Source: Bacteroidota bacterium (lineage in GTDB: Bacteria > Bacteroidota > Bacteroidia > Chitinophagales > Chitinophagaceae). Taken from it: a stretch of 64,000 nt of DNA. The position numbers and the translations under genes were made by a program. Below are positions 52,441-62,750 of this stretch, piece by piece (position 1 is the first letter of the stretch; the number at the start of each line of letters is the position of its first letter). The notes beneath the pieces were generated by a model. The model saw only the letters and a list, made by a program, of their open reading frames with translations, was not told the DNA's origin and did not search any database. The stretch is from assembly GCA_018267915.1 (NCBI GenBank), contig JAFDXN010000034.1, positions 1 to 64,000 on the forward strand. Reading direction: 5' to 3'.

Positions 52441-53508
52441 ATGAGTGTTCCCGTCTTAGGATTTCCCGTTACAAGAGTTGAAAAAAGCCGCATAAATGAA
52501 ATAGACCCTGCCAATATACAGTTCGGTAAGCATTACTCCGACCATATGCTGCTGGCGAGGTACGAAGACGGTGAATGGAAGCAGCCTGAAATAGTGCCTT
52601 TTGGCAATCTCAGCCTCAGCCCTGCAACAACCTTTATGCATTATGGGCAGGCGATCTTTGAAGGTGTGAAGGCCTACAAAGACCCACAGGGCAACCCGGT
52701 GATCTTTCGCCCATACGACAACCTGAAGCGCATGAATATCTCAGCAAAACGCATGGCAATGCCGGAAGTGCCGGAAGAGATATTTGTAGAAGGGATGAAG
52801 CAACTGGTGGAGCTGGATAAGGACTGGATACCTACGTCCGAAGGCACTTCGTTATATATCCGCCCTTTTATGGTGGCAACTGACGAGTTCATAGGAGTGA
52901 AACCGGCAGAGAAATTTCTGTTCATAATAATCACCAGCCCTGCCGGTCCATACTACAGTAAGCCGGTCTCTATTTACGTACAAGACAAATATGTGCGCGC
53001 ATTCCCGGGCGGCATCGGCTTCACAAAGGCAGCGGGCAATTATGGTATGAGCATGTACCCCACACTGGAGATCAGGAAGATGGGCTACGATCAGATACTG
53101 TGGACAGATGGTTTCGAGCACAAATATGTGCAGGAGATAGGCACCATGAATGTCTTTTTCGTGATAGGGGATACTGTCGTTACCCCAAATATTACGGAGA
53201 CAATTCTCGAGGGTGTTACGCGGGACAGTGTATTGACACTGCTTCGCGAAAAGGGTATAACTGTAGAAGAGCGTCCATTGAGTATAGATGAAATAGAGGC
53301 CGCTTATCAGCAAGGACAACTACGTGAGGCATTTGGTACCGGTACAGCAGCATCGATAGCGCCCATAGCCAAACTCACTTATCATGAAGATGAAATGGAA
53401 TTGCCGCCTTTGGAAACATGGAAAGTTGCTAACTGGCTTAAGGAAGAACTGGCAGCAATTCGATATTGCCGCAAGCCGGATAATCACGGCTGGATAGTTA
53501 AAGTATAA
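52441..53508 (+). CDS. ilvE: branched-chain amino acid aminotransferase
   Basis: 355 aa class IV aminotransferase, PLP-dependent; makes and breaks Leu, Ile and Val. GGIGFTKAAGNYGMS holds the catalytic Lys-containing block, IGTMNVFFVIGD is the substrate strand and PNITETILEGVTRDSVLTLLREKG the conserved C-terminal helix. The GTGTAASIAPIAKL block is also standard. ATG at 52441; terminator directly after the gene. Confidence 0.95.
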   Translation: MSVPVLGFPVTRVEKSRINEIDPANIQFGKHYSDHMLLARYEDGEWKQPEIVPFGNLSLSPATTFMHYGQAIFEGVKAYKDPQGNPVIFRPYDNLKRMNISAKRMAMPEVPEEIFVEGMKQLVELDKDWIPTSEGTSLYIRPFMVATDEFIGVKPAEKFLFIIITSPAGPYYSKPVSIYVQDKYVRAFPGGIGFTKAAGNYGMSMYPTLEIRKMGYDQILWTDGFEHKYVQEIGTMNVFFVIGDTVVTPNITETILEGVTRDSVLTLLREKGITVEERPLSIDEIEAAYQQGQLREAFGTGTAASIAPIAKLTYHEDEMELPPLETWKVANWLKEELAAIRYCRKPDNHGWIVKV

Positions 53509-53526
53509 ATACTCCGAAATATCATT

Positions 53527-53559
53527 AAAAAGACGCTGCCTTACCGGCAGCGTCTTTTT
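53527..53559 (+). terminator. terminator after ilvE
   Basis: AAAAAGACGCTGCC and GGCAGCGTCTTTTT, a strong GC stem flanked by A-run and T-run. Confidence 0.9.
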
Positions 53560-53655
53560 AATGGCTTGTTAAGCGTTGCTAAAGCAACTGTTAAGTATTG
53601 CCGTAAATTTCCCGCGCTGAACTACATGTTTGATTTTTGTCCTAAATCATGCTGT

Positions 53656-53787
53656 ATGGACACAAAAGCGTTATTGTCTAAAAAGAAATTCAGGCTGAGC
53701 ATGGCCGTGATCATCTCGATCAGTATTGCATTGCTGCCGGTTTACATCGCAGCGATCCTGAAGCTCATAATATGGCTGATAGGCTAG
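53656..53787 (+). CDS. small single-span membrane protein
   Basis: 43 aa from the ATG at 53656: a Lys/Arg-rich head (MDTKALLSKKKFRLS) and one hydrophobic helix of about 25 residues. An open frame extends further upstream (53566), but reads through the ilvE terminator and is unlikely to be coding. No family. It lies convergent to the DnaJ gene. Low confidence. Confidence 0.35.
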   Translation: MDTKALLSKKKFRLSMAVIISISIALLPVYIAAILKLIIWLIG

Positions 53788-53793
53788 GGGCGG

Positions 53794-54717
53794 TTATTTT
53801 TTTGCCAATTTCCTTATCGTTGCTTTCTCTTCTTCAGTAAGGTTTTTAGGGACGGTGATCACCACCTTTACATAGGCATCACCTCTTTGTTTTGGATTTT
53901 CATAGTCGGGCATGCCCATTCCCTTTAGCCGGAACACTTTATCGCTATCGGTACCTTCAGGTATGTTCATCTGTACGGTTTTGTCGATCGCATTCACTGC
54001 TATTTTCCCACCGAGTATTGCGGTATAAACGTCCAGTGCTTGCTCGAAGTAAAGATCATTTCCCCGCCGCTCAAAGCGTGGATGGGGTAATACTTGTATC
54101 CTGATAAAAAGGTCGCCATTCGCGCCGCCGTTGTAGCCGTCATCTCCCTTACCTCTCATGCGCAGCACCTGGCCATCACCGATACCGGGTTTCAGCTTTA
54201 TTCTCAGTTTCTGCCCGCGCAGGTTCAATTGCCGTTCCGTACCATTGAACGCTTCCTCGAGGGTCAACTCGGTATGTGATTCAAGGTCCTGACCTTTCAG
54301 GGGGTTAGTCCGCCCGCGTTTTGACCGCTGGCCACCGCCAAAGCCTCCGAAAAAAGTTTCGAAAAAATCTGAGAATTCACCTTCATTTCCGTCAAAAAAG
54401 TCTGTGCGAAATTGCCCGCCATGAGGACGTTTTCCTGTATTGGCCCACTGTGAGTAGTCAAAACCACCATCTGCGCCACCTTGGTTTTGATATTGTTGCC
54501 ATTGACTGCCCAACTCGTCATATTTTTTTCTTTTTGCCACATCCCCAAGCACGTCGTACGCTTCATTGATTTCCTTGAACTTTTCCTCGGCTTGCTTATT
54601 GCCCTGATTTTTATCGGGGTGATATTTCACCGCAAGTTTGCGGTAAGCTTTTTTGATATCGTCCTGGCTGGCCTTCTTGTCTATTCCAAGTACCTTATAG
54701 TAATCTTTATACTCCAT
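53794..54717 (-). CDS. DnaJ-family protein, CbpA type
   Basis: 307 aa. J-domain (1-70, with HPD in [10 protein letters not shown]), a Gly/Phe-rich linker (about 85-135), then two C-terminal substrate-binding domains, without the four CxxCxGxG zinc motifs, so it is the CbpA (type II) form rather than true DnaJ. Works with DnaK as co-chaperone; some members bind curved DNA. ATG at 54717. Confidence 0.93.
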   Translation of the reverse strand: MEYKDYYKVLGIDKKASQDDIKKAYRKLAVKYHPDKNQGNKQAEEKFKEINEAYDVLGDVAKRKKYDELGSQWQQYQNQGGADGGFDYSQWANTGKRPHGGQFRTDFFDGNEGEFSDFFETFFGGFGGGQRSKRGRTNPLKGQDLESHTELTLEEAFNGTERQLNLRGQKLRIKLKPGIGDGQVLRMRGKGDDGYNGGANGDLFIRIQVLPHPRFERRGNDLYFEQALDVYTAILGGKIAVNAIDKTVQMNIPEGTDSDKVFRLKGMGMPDYENPKQRGDAYVKVVITVPKNLTEEEKATIRKLAKK

Positions 54718-54750
54718 GTCAGGTTGCTTTTACCTATCCTAAAGTTAGGC

Positions 54751-54780
54751 AAAAAAAATACCGGGGCTTGGCCCCGGTAT
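54751..54780 (-). terminator. terminator of the 54805 gene
   Basis: ATACCGGGGC and GCCCCGGTAT with a TTG loop (54758-54780); the A-run at 54751-54758 becomes a U-run on the minus strand. Confidence 0.85.
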
Positions 54781-54804
54781 ATATCAAAAATTATTTGTCG
54801 GATG

Positions 54805-55242
54805 TTATTTCCACCTCCACTCAATAAAGCAATCGCTTGGGAAGCCATTGGTACTTGGTGAAGTGTGATAAGGCCAGTGATTAGTACAACGGTAATAACC
54901 TCTCCTGTAATAAACGTCAGTCATCGTTCCCTTGGTATACAGTCTCACGCGGCCGGAGTAGTCGAAACGCAACTTTGAATATTCCTTCGAATCATCTACA
55001 AAATAGTAGTCGTGCCCGTTTCTTTTTCTTACGAGTTCTGAGCTGAATTGATCGCTAGTAAAGAGGTACCTGCCATTTTTGTATTCGATGGTGAATTCCT
55101 TTACAGAAGTTCCTCTCGGGTCGCTATATAAGCGGTAAGTGTTTACGGACCCGTTCTGTTCCAGGTTGTTTAATTGCTGAGCATAACCAGTAATGCCTGT
55201 AAATAAGCAGAGTACAAAAATCGTTAGGTAGAGCGTTCTCAT
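54805..55242 (-). CDS. secreted protein of unknown function
   Basis: 145 aa: signal peptide (ends TGYAQ), then a beta-rich domain with many Tyr and Arg (YRRGYYRCTNHWPYH). Two Cys near the C-terminus could pair. No family recognised. Own terminator. Confidence 0.7.
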   Translation of the reverse strand: MRTLYLTIFVLCLFTGITGYAQQLNNLEQNGSVNTYRLYSDPRGTSVKEFTIEYKNGRYLFTSDQFSSELVRKRNGHDYYFVDDSKEYSKLRFDYSGRVRLYTKGTMTDVYYRRGYYRCTNHWPYHTSPSTNGFPSDCFIEWRWK

Positions 55243-55561
55243 TTGTTGTGTCTTTAATTCGCGTTAAATTTATTAATAAAATTTAGCACCGGTATTCTAG
55301 TATTGGCGAAAGATAATTATAAAAAAATTACTGAGGTAGTGTTTGGCGAAAAAAATTACGTTTAGATTGTTTTGCTCATATAAATCGAGCACGATCTTCT
55401 TATTTATTTGCTTACGATTCTTATGCAAAAGTCGAGCGAAGCAGTAATATATTTTATTTTGTCAAATTCGAATAGATGTGTTATTCCTTTAAGGCTATAG
55501 ATAGCTCGGCTAGTGCTATTTGTTTCGTACCTTCGGCATTGCATTAACCAATACTTAAGTC
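55243..55561. other. non-coding AT-rich region
   Basis: About 320 bp between divergent genes. Rich in A/T (runs such as TAAAAAAATTA). TACCTTCG at 55528-55535 is a near-match to the -7 box for the desaturase. Nothing else seen. Confidence 0.6.
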
Positions 55562-56563
55562 TTGCAGAACAAATTCATCTGGTCCGAAGAGATCGAACCC
55601 CATAAGAAGCGCACGAAGGAAATTATTCATAAACATCCCGAGATCAGGACATTGATCGGACGGAATCCTTATACCATTTTTGTGATACTGCTTTGTGTAT
55701 CCGTCCAGATGGCAGGAGCAATATTGCTGAGGGATGCACCATGGTGGGCCATCTTCCTGGCGGCATATTGTATAGGTGCTTTTGCCTGTCATACCCTTTT
55801 TGTGTGCATTCACGAATGTGCGCACAACCTGCTTTTTAAGAACCGCACGCTGAATACATTGTCAGGTATTCTGGCCAATTTGCCGCTGGTCTTCCCAAGT
55901 TCGGTATCGTTTCAGAAATACCATTTGAAGCATCATTCCTTCCAAGGGGTAGAGGAACTGGATGCGGACATGCCTTTCCATTGGGAGGCAAAGCTGGTAG
56001 GCAGCTCAGTGCTGGGCAAGGCTTTGTGGCTGCTGTTTTACCCGGTTTTTCAATTGCTTCGCCCCTTGAGGCTCACTAAAGAGGTAGATATTTTTGATAA
56101 GTGGACTGTTGTGAATTGGATCGTACAGTTCAGCTTCATGGGTTTGATCGTTTACTTCTTTGGCTTAAAGGCAACTATTTTCTTAGTAGCGAGCTTCTTC
56201 TTTTCTATCGGGTTACACCCTCTTGGCGCGCGTTGGATACAAGAGCATTATCTGACTCATGGAGAGCAGGAAACAAAAAGCTATTACGGCGTGCTAAATC
56301 CCGTGAACCTGAATGTAGGCTATCACAACGAGCACCATGATTTCCCCTCCGTACCGTGGAACAATCTGCCCAAGATCAAGAAATTCGCAGGTCCTTATTA
56401 CGATACCCTGGGCCATCATACATCATACACCCTGCTTCTGTTTCAGTTCCTTTTTAATAAGAATCTCACTGTTTTTAGCAGGGTGGCCAGGTCCAACCGT
56501 GGAGGTAGAAAGGTAGATAGAACGAAGTCTGCCGAGCTAGCTGAAAATCCGGTTGGCCAGTAA
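55562..56563 (+). CDS. fatty acid desaturase, sphingolipid delta-4 desaturase-like
   Basis: 333 aa, membrane-bound di-iron desaturase. The three His boxes are intact: HECAHN (His84/88), HLKHH (His121/124/125) and HNEHH (His255/258/259). The sequence around them matches animal DEGS1 closely: ANLPLVFPSSVSFQKYH, then GLHPLGARWIQEHY and NVGYHNEHHDFP. Eukaryotic DEGS1 introduces the delta-4 double bond of dihydroceramide. Four or more hydrophobic helices. Starts with TTG at 55562, with an in-frame TAA three bases before it. Its substrate in a bacterium is inferred; an ordinary acyl desaturase cannot be excluded. Confidence 0.85.
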   Translation: MQNKFIWSEEIEPHKKRTKEIIHKHPEIRTLIGRNPYTIFVILLCVSVQMAGAILLRDAPWWAIFLAAYCIGAFACHTLFVCIHECAHNLLFKNRTLNTLSGILANLPLVFPSSVSFQKYHLKHHSFQGVEELDADMPFHWEAKLVGSSVLGKALWLLFYPVFQLLRPLRLTKEVDIFDKWTVVNWIVQFSFMGLIVYFFGLKATIFLVASFFFSIGLHPLGARWIQEHYLTHGEQETKSYYGVLNPVNLNVGYHNEHHDFPSVPWNNLPKIKKFAGPYYDTLGHHTSYTLLLFQFLFNKNLTVFSRVARSNRGGRKVDRTKSAELAENPVGQ

Positions 56564-56565
56564 TA

Positions 56566-57888
56566 CTAAGCTGCGTATTCGGGCAGGTCGATATGGAAAC
56601 TAGACCCTTCTTTTTGCTTGCTTTCTATATGCAGTTCACCCGAATGTTCCTGTATTATTTGCAGGCATATACTGAGGCCCAGCCCGTAGGACCGTTCACC
56701 GTTGAGACCGGTACGTCCCGCCCGGCTAAACTTATCAAAGAGATATGGCTGTAATTCGATGGGTATCCCGATCCCTGTGTCATTTACCGATATACGCACC
56801 TTATCTTCAAATTTCTTGAGCTCCAGTGTAATAGTACCGTTGCCGGGTGTGAATTTTGTGGCATTGTCTATCAGGTTATTGATCACCCTGCGCATCTTAT
56901 TGGGGTTGATGTAAGCGCTTATCATGCCAAATGGCTCGTTCAGTACCAGTGTTTGTCCGTTTTGCATACGCCGCTGCCATTCCATATATATAGCCCTCAG
57001 GAATTCGTTCAGGTGAACCTCGGTTTTCTGGCTTTCTTTAGCATGCTCGGCCGCAACGTCCATCAGGTCCTGTATGATATGTTCTGAATCACGTACAGCG
57101 TCCAGGATCAGACCGTGATATTCATTTCTCTCTTCTTCACTTGTGCTATCGTCTTGCAGTAGCTTGGTAATCGCAGTGATATTGTTAAGCGGGCTACGCA
57201 GGTCATGCGTAACAATGTTTAAGATATTCCGCTGCGCGTTATTGGCGAGGACGATCTCCCTGTTCTTTTGCTCCACTAGTTTTACCTGCATGAAATAATT
57301 GTAATGGTACGAATAGGTGAGCCGTGACACAGCAAAAAACATCACAAGCAATACTACTGCTACCGCAAGATTTTGAAAATATTGGGCAGGGTCTGTCTGA
57401 AAATAATGTAGCCCGAGGTATACTGCGGCCACTGTCAATAACATAACGATCAGAGATTCCCAGACCTCAAGCACCCACAATACACTGACTGTAAATGTAC
57501 CTACCATGAAGAATACCATCGTATTCTTAGGGTTGTGCTGTGCAAGAAACGTAAGCCACAGGCTGCAGCAAATGAACACCATGGCATAGGCCACGCTGAA
57601 GAACTGCCTGATGATGGTTTTATGCCTGATCCTTATTCTCTTTAGTATGAAGAAAGCGAGATAGTAGACAACAGAGCCGGCGAGAAGAACGATGCCGGGT
57701 CCATGCTTGCTGTAATTGGGTGCCAGTGCGTCATAATCAACAAATAAGTCGCTGATCTGGATGGCGACGCTAAGTGCCAGGATCACAACCGACAATATGC
57801 GGGCTGTGGCTACATTTTGCTTCACGGCGAACTTCCTGAATAAGGCTGCATAGCTCTTGTCAGGCGAACTAAAAAAATAAAATTGCAT
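56566..57888 (-). CDS. membrane sensor histidine kinase
   Basis: 440 aa from the ATG at 57888. About six membrane helices (residues 25-210) make an integral sensor; a short coiled coil (KNREIVLANNAQRNI) leads to the HisKA box THDLRSPLNN with the phosphorylated His. HATPase motifs follow: NLIDNATKFTP (N box), DTGIGI (G1), FDKFSRAG (F) and YGLGLSI (G2). No response regulator is nearby, so it is an orphan. Stimulus unknown. Confidence 0.93.
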   Translation of the reverse strand: MQFYFFSSPDKSYAALFRKFAVKQNVATARILSVVILALSVAIQISDLFVDYDALAPNYSKHGPGIVLLAGSVVYYLAFFILKRIRIRHKTIIRQFFSVAYAMVFICCSLWLTFLAQHNPKNTMVFFMVGTFTVSVLWVLEVWESLIVMLLTVAAVYLGLHYFQTDPAQYFQNLAVAVVLLVMFFAVSRLTYSYHYNYFMQVKLVEQKNREIVLANNAQRNILNIVTHDLRSPLNNITAITKLLQDDSTSEEERNEYHGLILDAVRDSEHIIQDLMDVAAEHAKESQKTEVHLNEFLRAIYMEWQRRMQNGQTLVLNEPFGMISAYINPNKMRRVINNLIDNATKFTPGNGTITLELKKFEDKVRISVNDTGIGIPIELQPYLFDKFSRAGRTGLNGERSYGLGLSICLQIIQEHSGELHIESKQKEGSSFHIDLPEYAA

Positions 57889-58035
57889 GATCCCCCCGGA
57901 TTTGATTACAAGATTAATGAATTTTAAGCACATCGCATGTTATTATTCGATCTGTAAAAAGCCTTAAGAATGATATAATCACATAAACCTTGCATCTATC
58001 GTGGGAAATAGGTACTTTAAAGGTTGAATGTTTTT

Positions 58036-58533
58036 ATGACCAGGCAAACGCAGTGGATCGTATATGTGCTAATAGCCGGAGTACTTGTTTTTTCCTTCTA
58101 CAAGCTGCTTAATGTGGCCAATACGGTTAGCTATCCGTATGGAGAGGAATACAGGATAAGTGCAGCAGAGAAAGATGTTGTGGGCGCTGTAAATATGTTT
58201 AAGGCCAGGCATCCCGAATTTAAAGTGCCCGATAGCCTGTTGATGCCGGGCGGCAGAAAGGGACAGTTGCTTGATGGCCCGCGGGGGAAAGGCGACTACT
58301 GGTACCATGCCTACTTTTATTATCCTAAGGAGCAGCAAGTGATAAAAACCTGGCTGAAACCTGTTGATTCAAGCCATACGATTTTTGCTTTCGATGCTAT
58401 AAACCAGGGACTGAAGATAGGGAACTGGCGAGGTGTGAATAAGGATTATGGTCACGACGAAAGCAAACGTATTAAGGAACTGTTTGAGCAACGTATCCTA
58501 AGCGAGGTCAGGAGCATCGCTGAGCATAGCTAG
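58036..58533 (+). CDS. membrane-anchored protein of unknown function
   Basis: 165 aa from the ATG at 58036 (a TTG 12 bp upstream is also in frame). One N-terminal hydrophobic helix (residues 7-26), then a charged soluble domain with Tyr- and Trp-rich blocks (GDYWYHAYFYYP). No family recognised. Divergent from the histidine kinase; a link to signalling is possible but unsupported. Confidence 0.7.
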   Translation: MTRQTQWIVYVLIAGVLVFSFYKLLNVANTVSYPYGEEYRISAAEKDVVGAVNMFKARHPEFKVPDSLLMPGGRKGQLLDGPRGKGDYWYHAYFYYPKEQQVIKTWLKPVDSSHTIFAFDAINQGLKIGNWRGVNKDYGHDESKRIKELFEQRILSEVRSIAEHS

Positions 58534-58537
58534 ACGT

Positions 58538-59017
58538 CTATTGCTCATCAAAAGTGATGAAACTTGTCACAAGCTTGTTAAGCTGATCGCGCGTAAATCC
58601 CGGTAGCTCATCCTCCCCGTTGTATTCTGCCGAGAGATGGTTTCCTGAACGCTCAATAGCCATTGAAAAATGTGCGTCGCCGCCGATCAGCATGCTAATG
58701 CTTTCCGTATCTGCGTCAGGGTAATCATCGTACACTATACTGTCGATATGTAGCTTGTGATTGCCGGCTTCGGTCGCCAGGCGGATATTGTCACCGCTAT
58801 GAGCGCGGCGGTGAAGCACATAGCCGTTGTTGTTCGTAAGCTCAAAGGAGACTGTAAGCGACGGACAATATTGTTTCCACTTATTGACACTTAAGAGGTC
58901 GTTTTTGGCATACACGAAAAAGTCCTCGGCATCTTCAATTGAGGCGACCACTATGCTATGCCTTACGCGATTTTCAATCAGTCTTCCTGAGCTTTGGGTA
59001 GTATGGTAGTACTGCAT
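58538..59017 (-). CDS. hypothetical soluble protein
   Basis: 159 aa, no signal peptide or membrane segment. Alpha/beta composition with many acidic residues near the C-terminus (YDDYPDADTES; GEDELPGFT). No family recognised. Convergent with the gene before it (4 bp), ATG at 59017. Confidence 0.65.
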   Translation of the reverse strand: MQYYHTTQSSGRLIENRVRHSIVVASIEDAEDFFVYAKNDLLSVNKWKQYCPSLTVSFELTNNNGYVLHRRAHSGDNIRLATEAGNHKLHIDSIVYDDYPDADTESISMLIGGDAHFSMAIERSGNHLSAEYNGEDELPGFTRDQLNKLVTSFITFDEQ

Positions 59018-59178
59018 AGGCCTGCTTTTATTACGTATACACGAAATATCATGCCAGTTTTTATGATAATAACATCATCTTGATAAAAGCCGCTTACTGG
59101 GCGAGCTTCCCGTTGGACCTCTTTGGTTACAGTTCTACGATAGTATTTTGTAACTTAACCCTCCCAAAACAAGCTGGA

Positions 59179-61467
59179 ATGGCACAATTAATCCGAAAAG
59201 AAGATGCGCTGGAGTACCATGAGAAAGGAAGACCCGGAAAAATAGAAGTAATACCCACCAAAGAGACCAAAACCCAGCGGGACCTGGCATTGGCTTATTC
59301 CCCCGGCGTTGCCGAGCCCTGCCTGGAGATACATAATAACGTAGAGAACGTCTATAAATACACAGCTAAAGGTAACCTGGTGGCAGTGATAAGTAACGGT
59401 ACCGCGGTTTTGGGGCTGGGTGATATTGGACCGGAAGCCTCAAAGCCCGTGATGGAAGGAAAGGGCATTCTTTTCAAAATATTTGCGGACATAGATGTGT
59501 TTGATATAGAGCTGAATGCGAAAAGTGTGGATGAATTTGTACAGGTGGTTAAGGCGTTGGAGCCAACCTTTGGTGGTATTAACCTTGAGGATATCAAGGC
59601 CCCCGAGTGTTTCGCCATTGAAAAAAGGCTGAAAGAGGAACTGAATATCCCCATCATGCACGACGATCAGCACGGCACTGCAATAATTTCCGGTGCAGCC
59701 CTGCTGAATGCCCTTGAACTTGTGGGCAAGAACATTGCCGACGTAAAGTTCGTGGTAAGTGGAGCCGGTGCTTCAGCCATATCCTGTTGCAAGATTTACA
59801 TAGCTCTTGGCGCCCGGGTGGAGAACATCTATATGTTCGATAGTAAGGGCCTCATCGTCAGTTCGCGCAAGGACCTTGATGAGCATAAAGAGCAGTTTGC
59901 GAAAGACGTTCCGGATATGAGCCTGGCAGCTGCAATGAAAGGCGCAGACATATTCATCGGCCTGTCAAAGGGCAACATTCTGACACAGGAGATGGTACAA
60001 AGCATGGCCGACAAGCCCATCGTTTTTGCACTCGCCAATCCTGACCCTGAAATACCGTACGATAAAGCCATTTCCGCCCGTCCTGACATCATAATGGCCA
60101 CCGGCCGTAGCGATTATCCCAACCAGGTAAATAACGTGCTGGGCTTTCCTTTCATTTTCCGTGGTGCGCTTGATGTAAGGGCAACTGCTATTAACGAAGA
60201 AATGAAGCTGGCTGCCGTAAAGGCCCTCGCCGCTTTAGCCAAAGAGCCCGTCCCCGATATCGTCAGCGCTGCATACGATGAAACAACTATGCGCTTTGGG
60301 CCAACTTATATCATACCCAAGCCCATTGATCCGCGTTTGCTGGTCAAAGTTTCGCCCGCCATTGCGAGGGCAGCTATGGATAGTGGGGTAGCGCGTCAGC
60401 CCATTAAGGACTGGGATGCTTATGAGGCAGCACTATACCGCCGGTTGGGCTCTGATGACAACATCCTGCGTTTTATCCTGAACAAGGCTAAGCAAAATCC
60501 CAAACGCGTGGTATTTGCTGATTCGGAAAATATAAAGATCCTCAAGGCCGCGCAGGTCGCTAAAGACGAAGGCCTTGCGATACCGATACTCCTGGGTAAC
60601 GAAAAGAAGATACTTGACATGATTAAGGAGAACGGTTTGCAGTTGCCCAATGTCACGATCATTGATCCCAAAAACGACAATACCGAAAAAAAACGCTGTG
60701 AATATGGTGATCTCTTTTTCGAGAAGCGTAAACGCCGCGGCTTTAACATGTACGAGGCGCGCAAGATCATGCGCGAGCGTCCCTATTTCGGTACTATGAT
60801 GGTGGAAACAGGTGAGGCCGATGCTTTCATCTCAGGTCTCACGCGTCAGTATCCTGATACACTGCGGCCCGCTTTGGAGATCATCGGCATGGAAGAAGAA
60901 GCAAAACGTGTCGCCGGCATGTATATCATGCTCACGCGTAAAGGGCCTTTGTTCTTTGCGGACACTACGGTTAATTTCAATCCCACCGAGGACGAATTGG
61001 TAGACATAACATTGATGACGGCGCGTACCGTTGAACATTTCAATATCAAGCCCAAGGTAGCTATGCTGTCTTACTCCAACTTCGGAAGCAGTTCTTCGCC
61101 TGAAGCTATCCTTGTGCGCAACGCAGTAGCGAAGATCAAAGAACGTAAACCCGATCTAATCATTGACGGTGAGATACAGGCAGGCCTTGCATTTAATAAA
61201 GACCTGCTTAGGGAAAATTATCCCTTCACCGACCTCATGAACGAGTCGCCTAATGTATTGATATTCCCCAATCTCGCAGCAGGTAATATCGCTTACCATC
61301 TTCTGCAGGAAGTGGGTGGCGCCGAGGCTGTTGGACCCATCTTGCTGGGTATGCGCAAGCCGGTGCATGTACTGCAACTGGGCAGTAGCGTAAGGCAGAT
61401 CGTGAACATGATAGCCATAGCAGTAGTGGATGCACAGGCCAAAGCTGCTTCGATGCTTAACGCCTGA
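59179..61467 (+). CDS. maeB: NADP-dependent malic enzyme with phosphotransacetylase-like C-terminus
   Basis: 762 aa from the ATG at 59179. Oxidatively decarboxylates malate to pyruvate and makes NADPH. N-terminal malic domain ([11 protein letters not shown], then [11 protein letters not shown] with the metal and substrate residues), NAD-binding domain ([20 protein letters not shown]), and a C-terminal phosphotransacetylase-like domain (from about residue 430) that serves as a regulatory, acetyl-CoA-binding module in this enzyme class. All three are standard for the MaeB type. NADPH supports the PHA pathway in other bacteria. Confidence 0.95.
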   Translation: MAQLIRKEDALEYHEKGRPGKIEVIPTKETKTQRDLALAYSPGVAEPCLEIHNNVENVYKYTAKGNLVAVISNGTAVLGLGDIGPEASKPVMEGKGILFKIFADIDVFDIELNAKSVDEFVQVVKALEPTFGGINLEDIKAPECFAIEKRLKEELNIPIMHDDQHGTAIISGAALLNALELVGKNIADVKFVVSGAGASAISCCKIYIALGARVENIYMFDSKGLIVSSRKDLDEHKEQFAKDVPDMSLAAAMKGADIFIGLSKGNILTQEMVQSMADKPIVFALANPDPEIPYDKAISARPDIIMATGRSDYPNQVNNVLGFPFIFRGALDVRATAINEEMKLAAVKALAALAKEPVPDIVSAAYDETTMRFGPTYIIPKPIDPRLLVKVSPAIARAAMDSGVARQPIKDWDAYEAALYRRLGSDDNILRFILNKAKQNPKRVVFADSENIKILKAAQVAKDEGLAIPILLGNEKKILDMIKENGLQLPNVTIIDPKNDNTEKKRCEYGDLFFEKRKRRGFNMYEARKIMRERPYFGTMMVETGEADAFISGLTRQYPDTLRPALEIIGMEEEAKRVAGMYIMLTRKGPLFFADTTVNFNPTEDELVDITLMTARTVEHFNIKPKVAMLSYSNFGSSSSPEAILVRNAVAKIKERKPDLIIDGEIQAGLAFNKDLLRENYPFTDLMNESPNVLIFPNLAAGNIAYHLLQEVGGAEAVGPILLGMRKPVHVLQLGSSVRQIVNMIAIAVVDAQAKAASMLNA

Positions 61468-61478
61468 TAACAGCTCAC

Positions 61479-62690
61479 ATGCGAATTGCGATCATCGGGG
61501 CCGGGGCAGCAGGCTGTTTTGCCGCAGCTAATATTTCATCACAGCCGGGGTTGGAAGTGACTGTTTTTGAGAAAACAGGTAAGGTGCTGCAAAAAGTAAA
61601 AGTCTCCGGCGGTGGCAGGTGTAATGTAACGCATGCCTGCTTCGATGTTCCGGAGCTGCTTACGAAATATCCTCGAGGCAAATCCCTGCTAAAAAAGACG
61701 TTGTATCAATTTAGCCCCCGGGATACCATTAACTGGTTTGAAAGCCGTGGCGTAAAGCTGAAAGCTGAAGACGATGGTCGCATGTTCCCTGTAACTGACA
61801 GTTCCCAAACCATCATAGATGCCATTTGGCAGCAAATGATGAAAAACAGCGTCAAAATACTTTATCACAGATCCGTCGACGGAATTGAGAGAAACACACA
61901 GGACCTCACCATACATTTTTCGGACAACAGTAGTTACACCGCTGACAAGATATTGATCGCAACGGGTGGCTTCCCCAAATTGGAACAGTATAAATGGATT
62001 GGCGACCTTGGCCATTCTATTCACGCGCCCGTCCCGTCGCTTTTTACTTTCAATATGCCTGGCAATCCTATTACGGAACTGATGGGTGTTTCAGTGCCCG
62101 GTGCTACCGTGAAGATCGCCGGAACAAAGATTGTCGAACATGGTCCGCTACTTATTACCCACTGGGGTATGAGTGGCCCCGTGATACTGCGATGCTCCGC
62201 CTGGGCTGCCCGTGAATTGCACGAGAAGAACTACGATTTCAATATTCTTGTCAACTGGCTTGGTGATCTGAAAGAGGATGAACTGAGGGAACAAATACAG
62301 GAGCTGCGCAGGCAGCAAGGAAAGCAATTGATCCAACATAAAAATCCCTTTGAATTGCCCAGGCGTTTATGGGAATTTCAGCTGCAACAGTGCAGCATCA
62401 AAAATGATACACGTTGGGGTGATTTGCCGGCCATGCAGCAAAACAAACTGATAGAAAAGCTCCTTCGCGACCCTTATCATGTAAAGGGCAAGACCACATT
62501 CAAGGAAGAGTTCGTAACCTGCGGTGGTATCAGCATTTCGGAGGTAAACGCACAGACTATGGAAAGCAAGCTGGTACCCGGCCTTTACTTCGCGGGAGAG
62601 ATACTCGAGGTTGATGGCATTACCGGTGGCTACAATTTCCAGCACGCCTGGAGTAGCGGCTGGATAGCAGCTAAGAATATGGTTGCTTAG
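61479..62690 (+). CDS. HI0933/YhiN-like flavoprotein
   Basis: 403 aa NAD(P)/FAD-dependent oxidoreductase. FAD-binding IIGAGAAGCFAAANI, the flavin-contact KVKVSGGGRCNVTH and a C-terminal ELDGITGGYNFQ-type block (ILEVDGITGGYNFQHAWSSG). Family HI0933/YhiN, relatives of bile-acid BaiN; a common conserved gene of unknown exact reaction. Starts 11 bp after maeB, so probably co-transcribed. Confidence 0.93.
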   Translation: MRIAIIGAGAAGCFAAANISSQPGLEVTVFEKTGKVLQKVKVSGGGRCNVTHACFDVPELLTKYPRGKSLLKKTLYQFSPRDTINWFESRGVKLKAEDDGRMFPVTDSSQTIIDAIWQQMMKNSVKILYHRSVDGIERNTQDLTIHFSDNSSYTADKILIATGGFPKLEQYKWIGDLGHSIHAPVPSLFTFNMPGNPITELMGVSVPGATVKIAGTKIVEHGPLLITHWGMSGPVILRCSAWAARELHEKNYDFNILVNWLGDLKEDELREQIQELRRQQGKQLIQHKNPFELPRRLWEFQLQQCSIKNDTRWGDLPAMQQNKLIEKLLRDPYHVKGKTTFKEEFVTCGGISISEVNAQTMESKLVPGLYFAGEILEVDGITGGYNFQHAWSSGWIAAKNMVA

Positions 62691-62750
62691 GCAAGATATT
62701 TGGTTATTTCTTGCAAAGGGTGCAGTATGTTTATAGTCGATCGTTTCATA

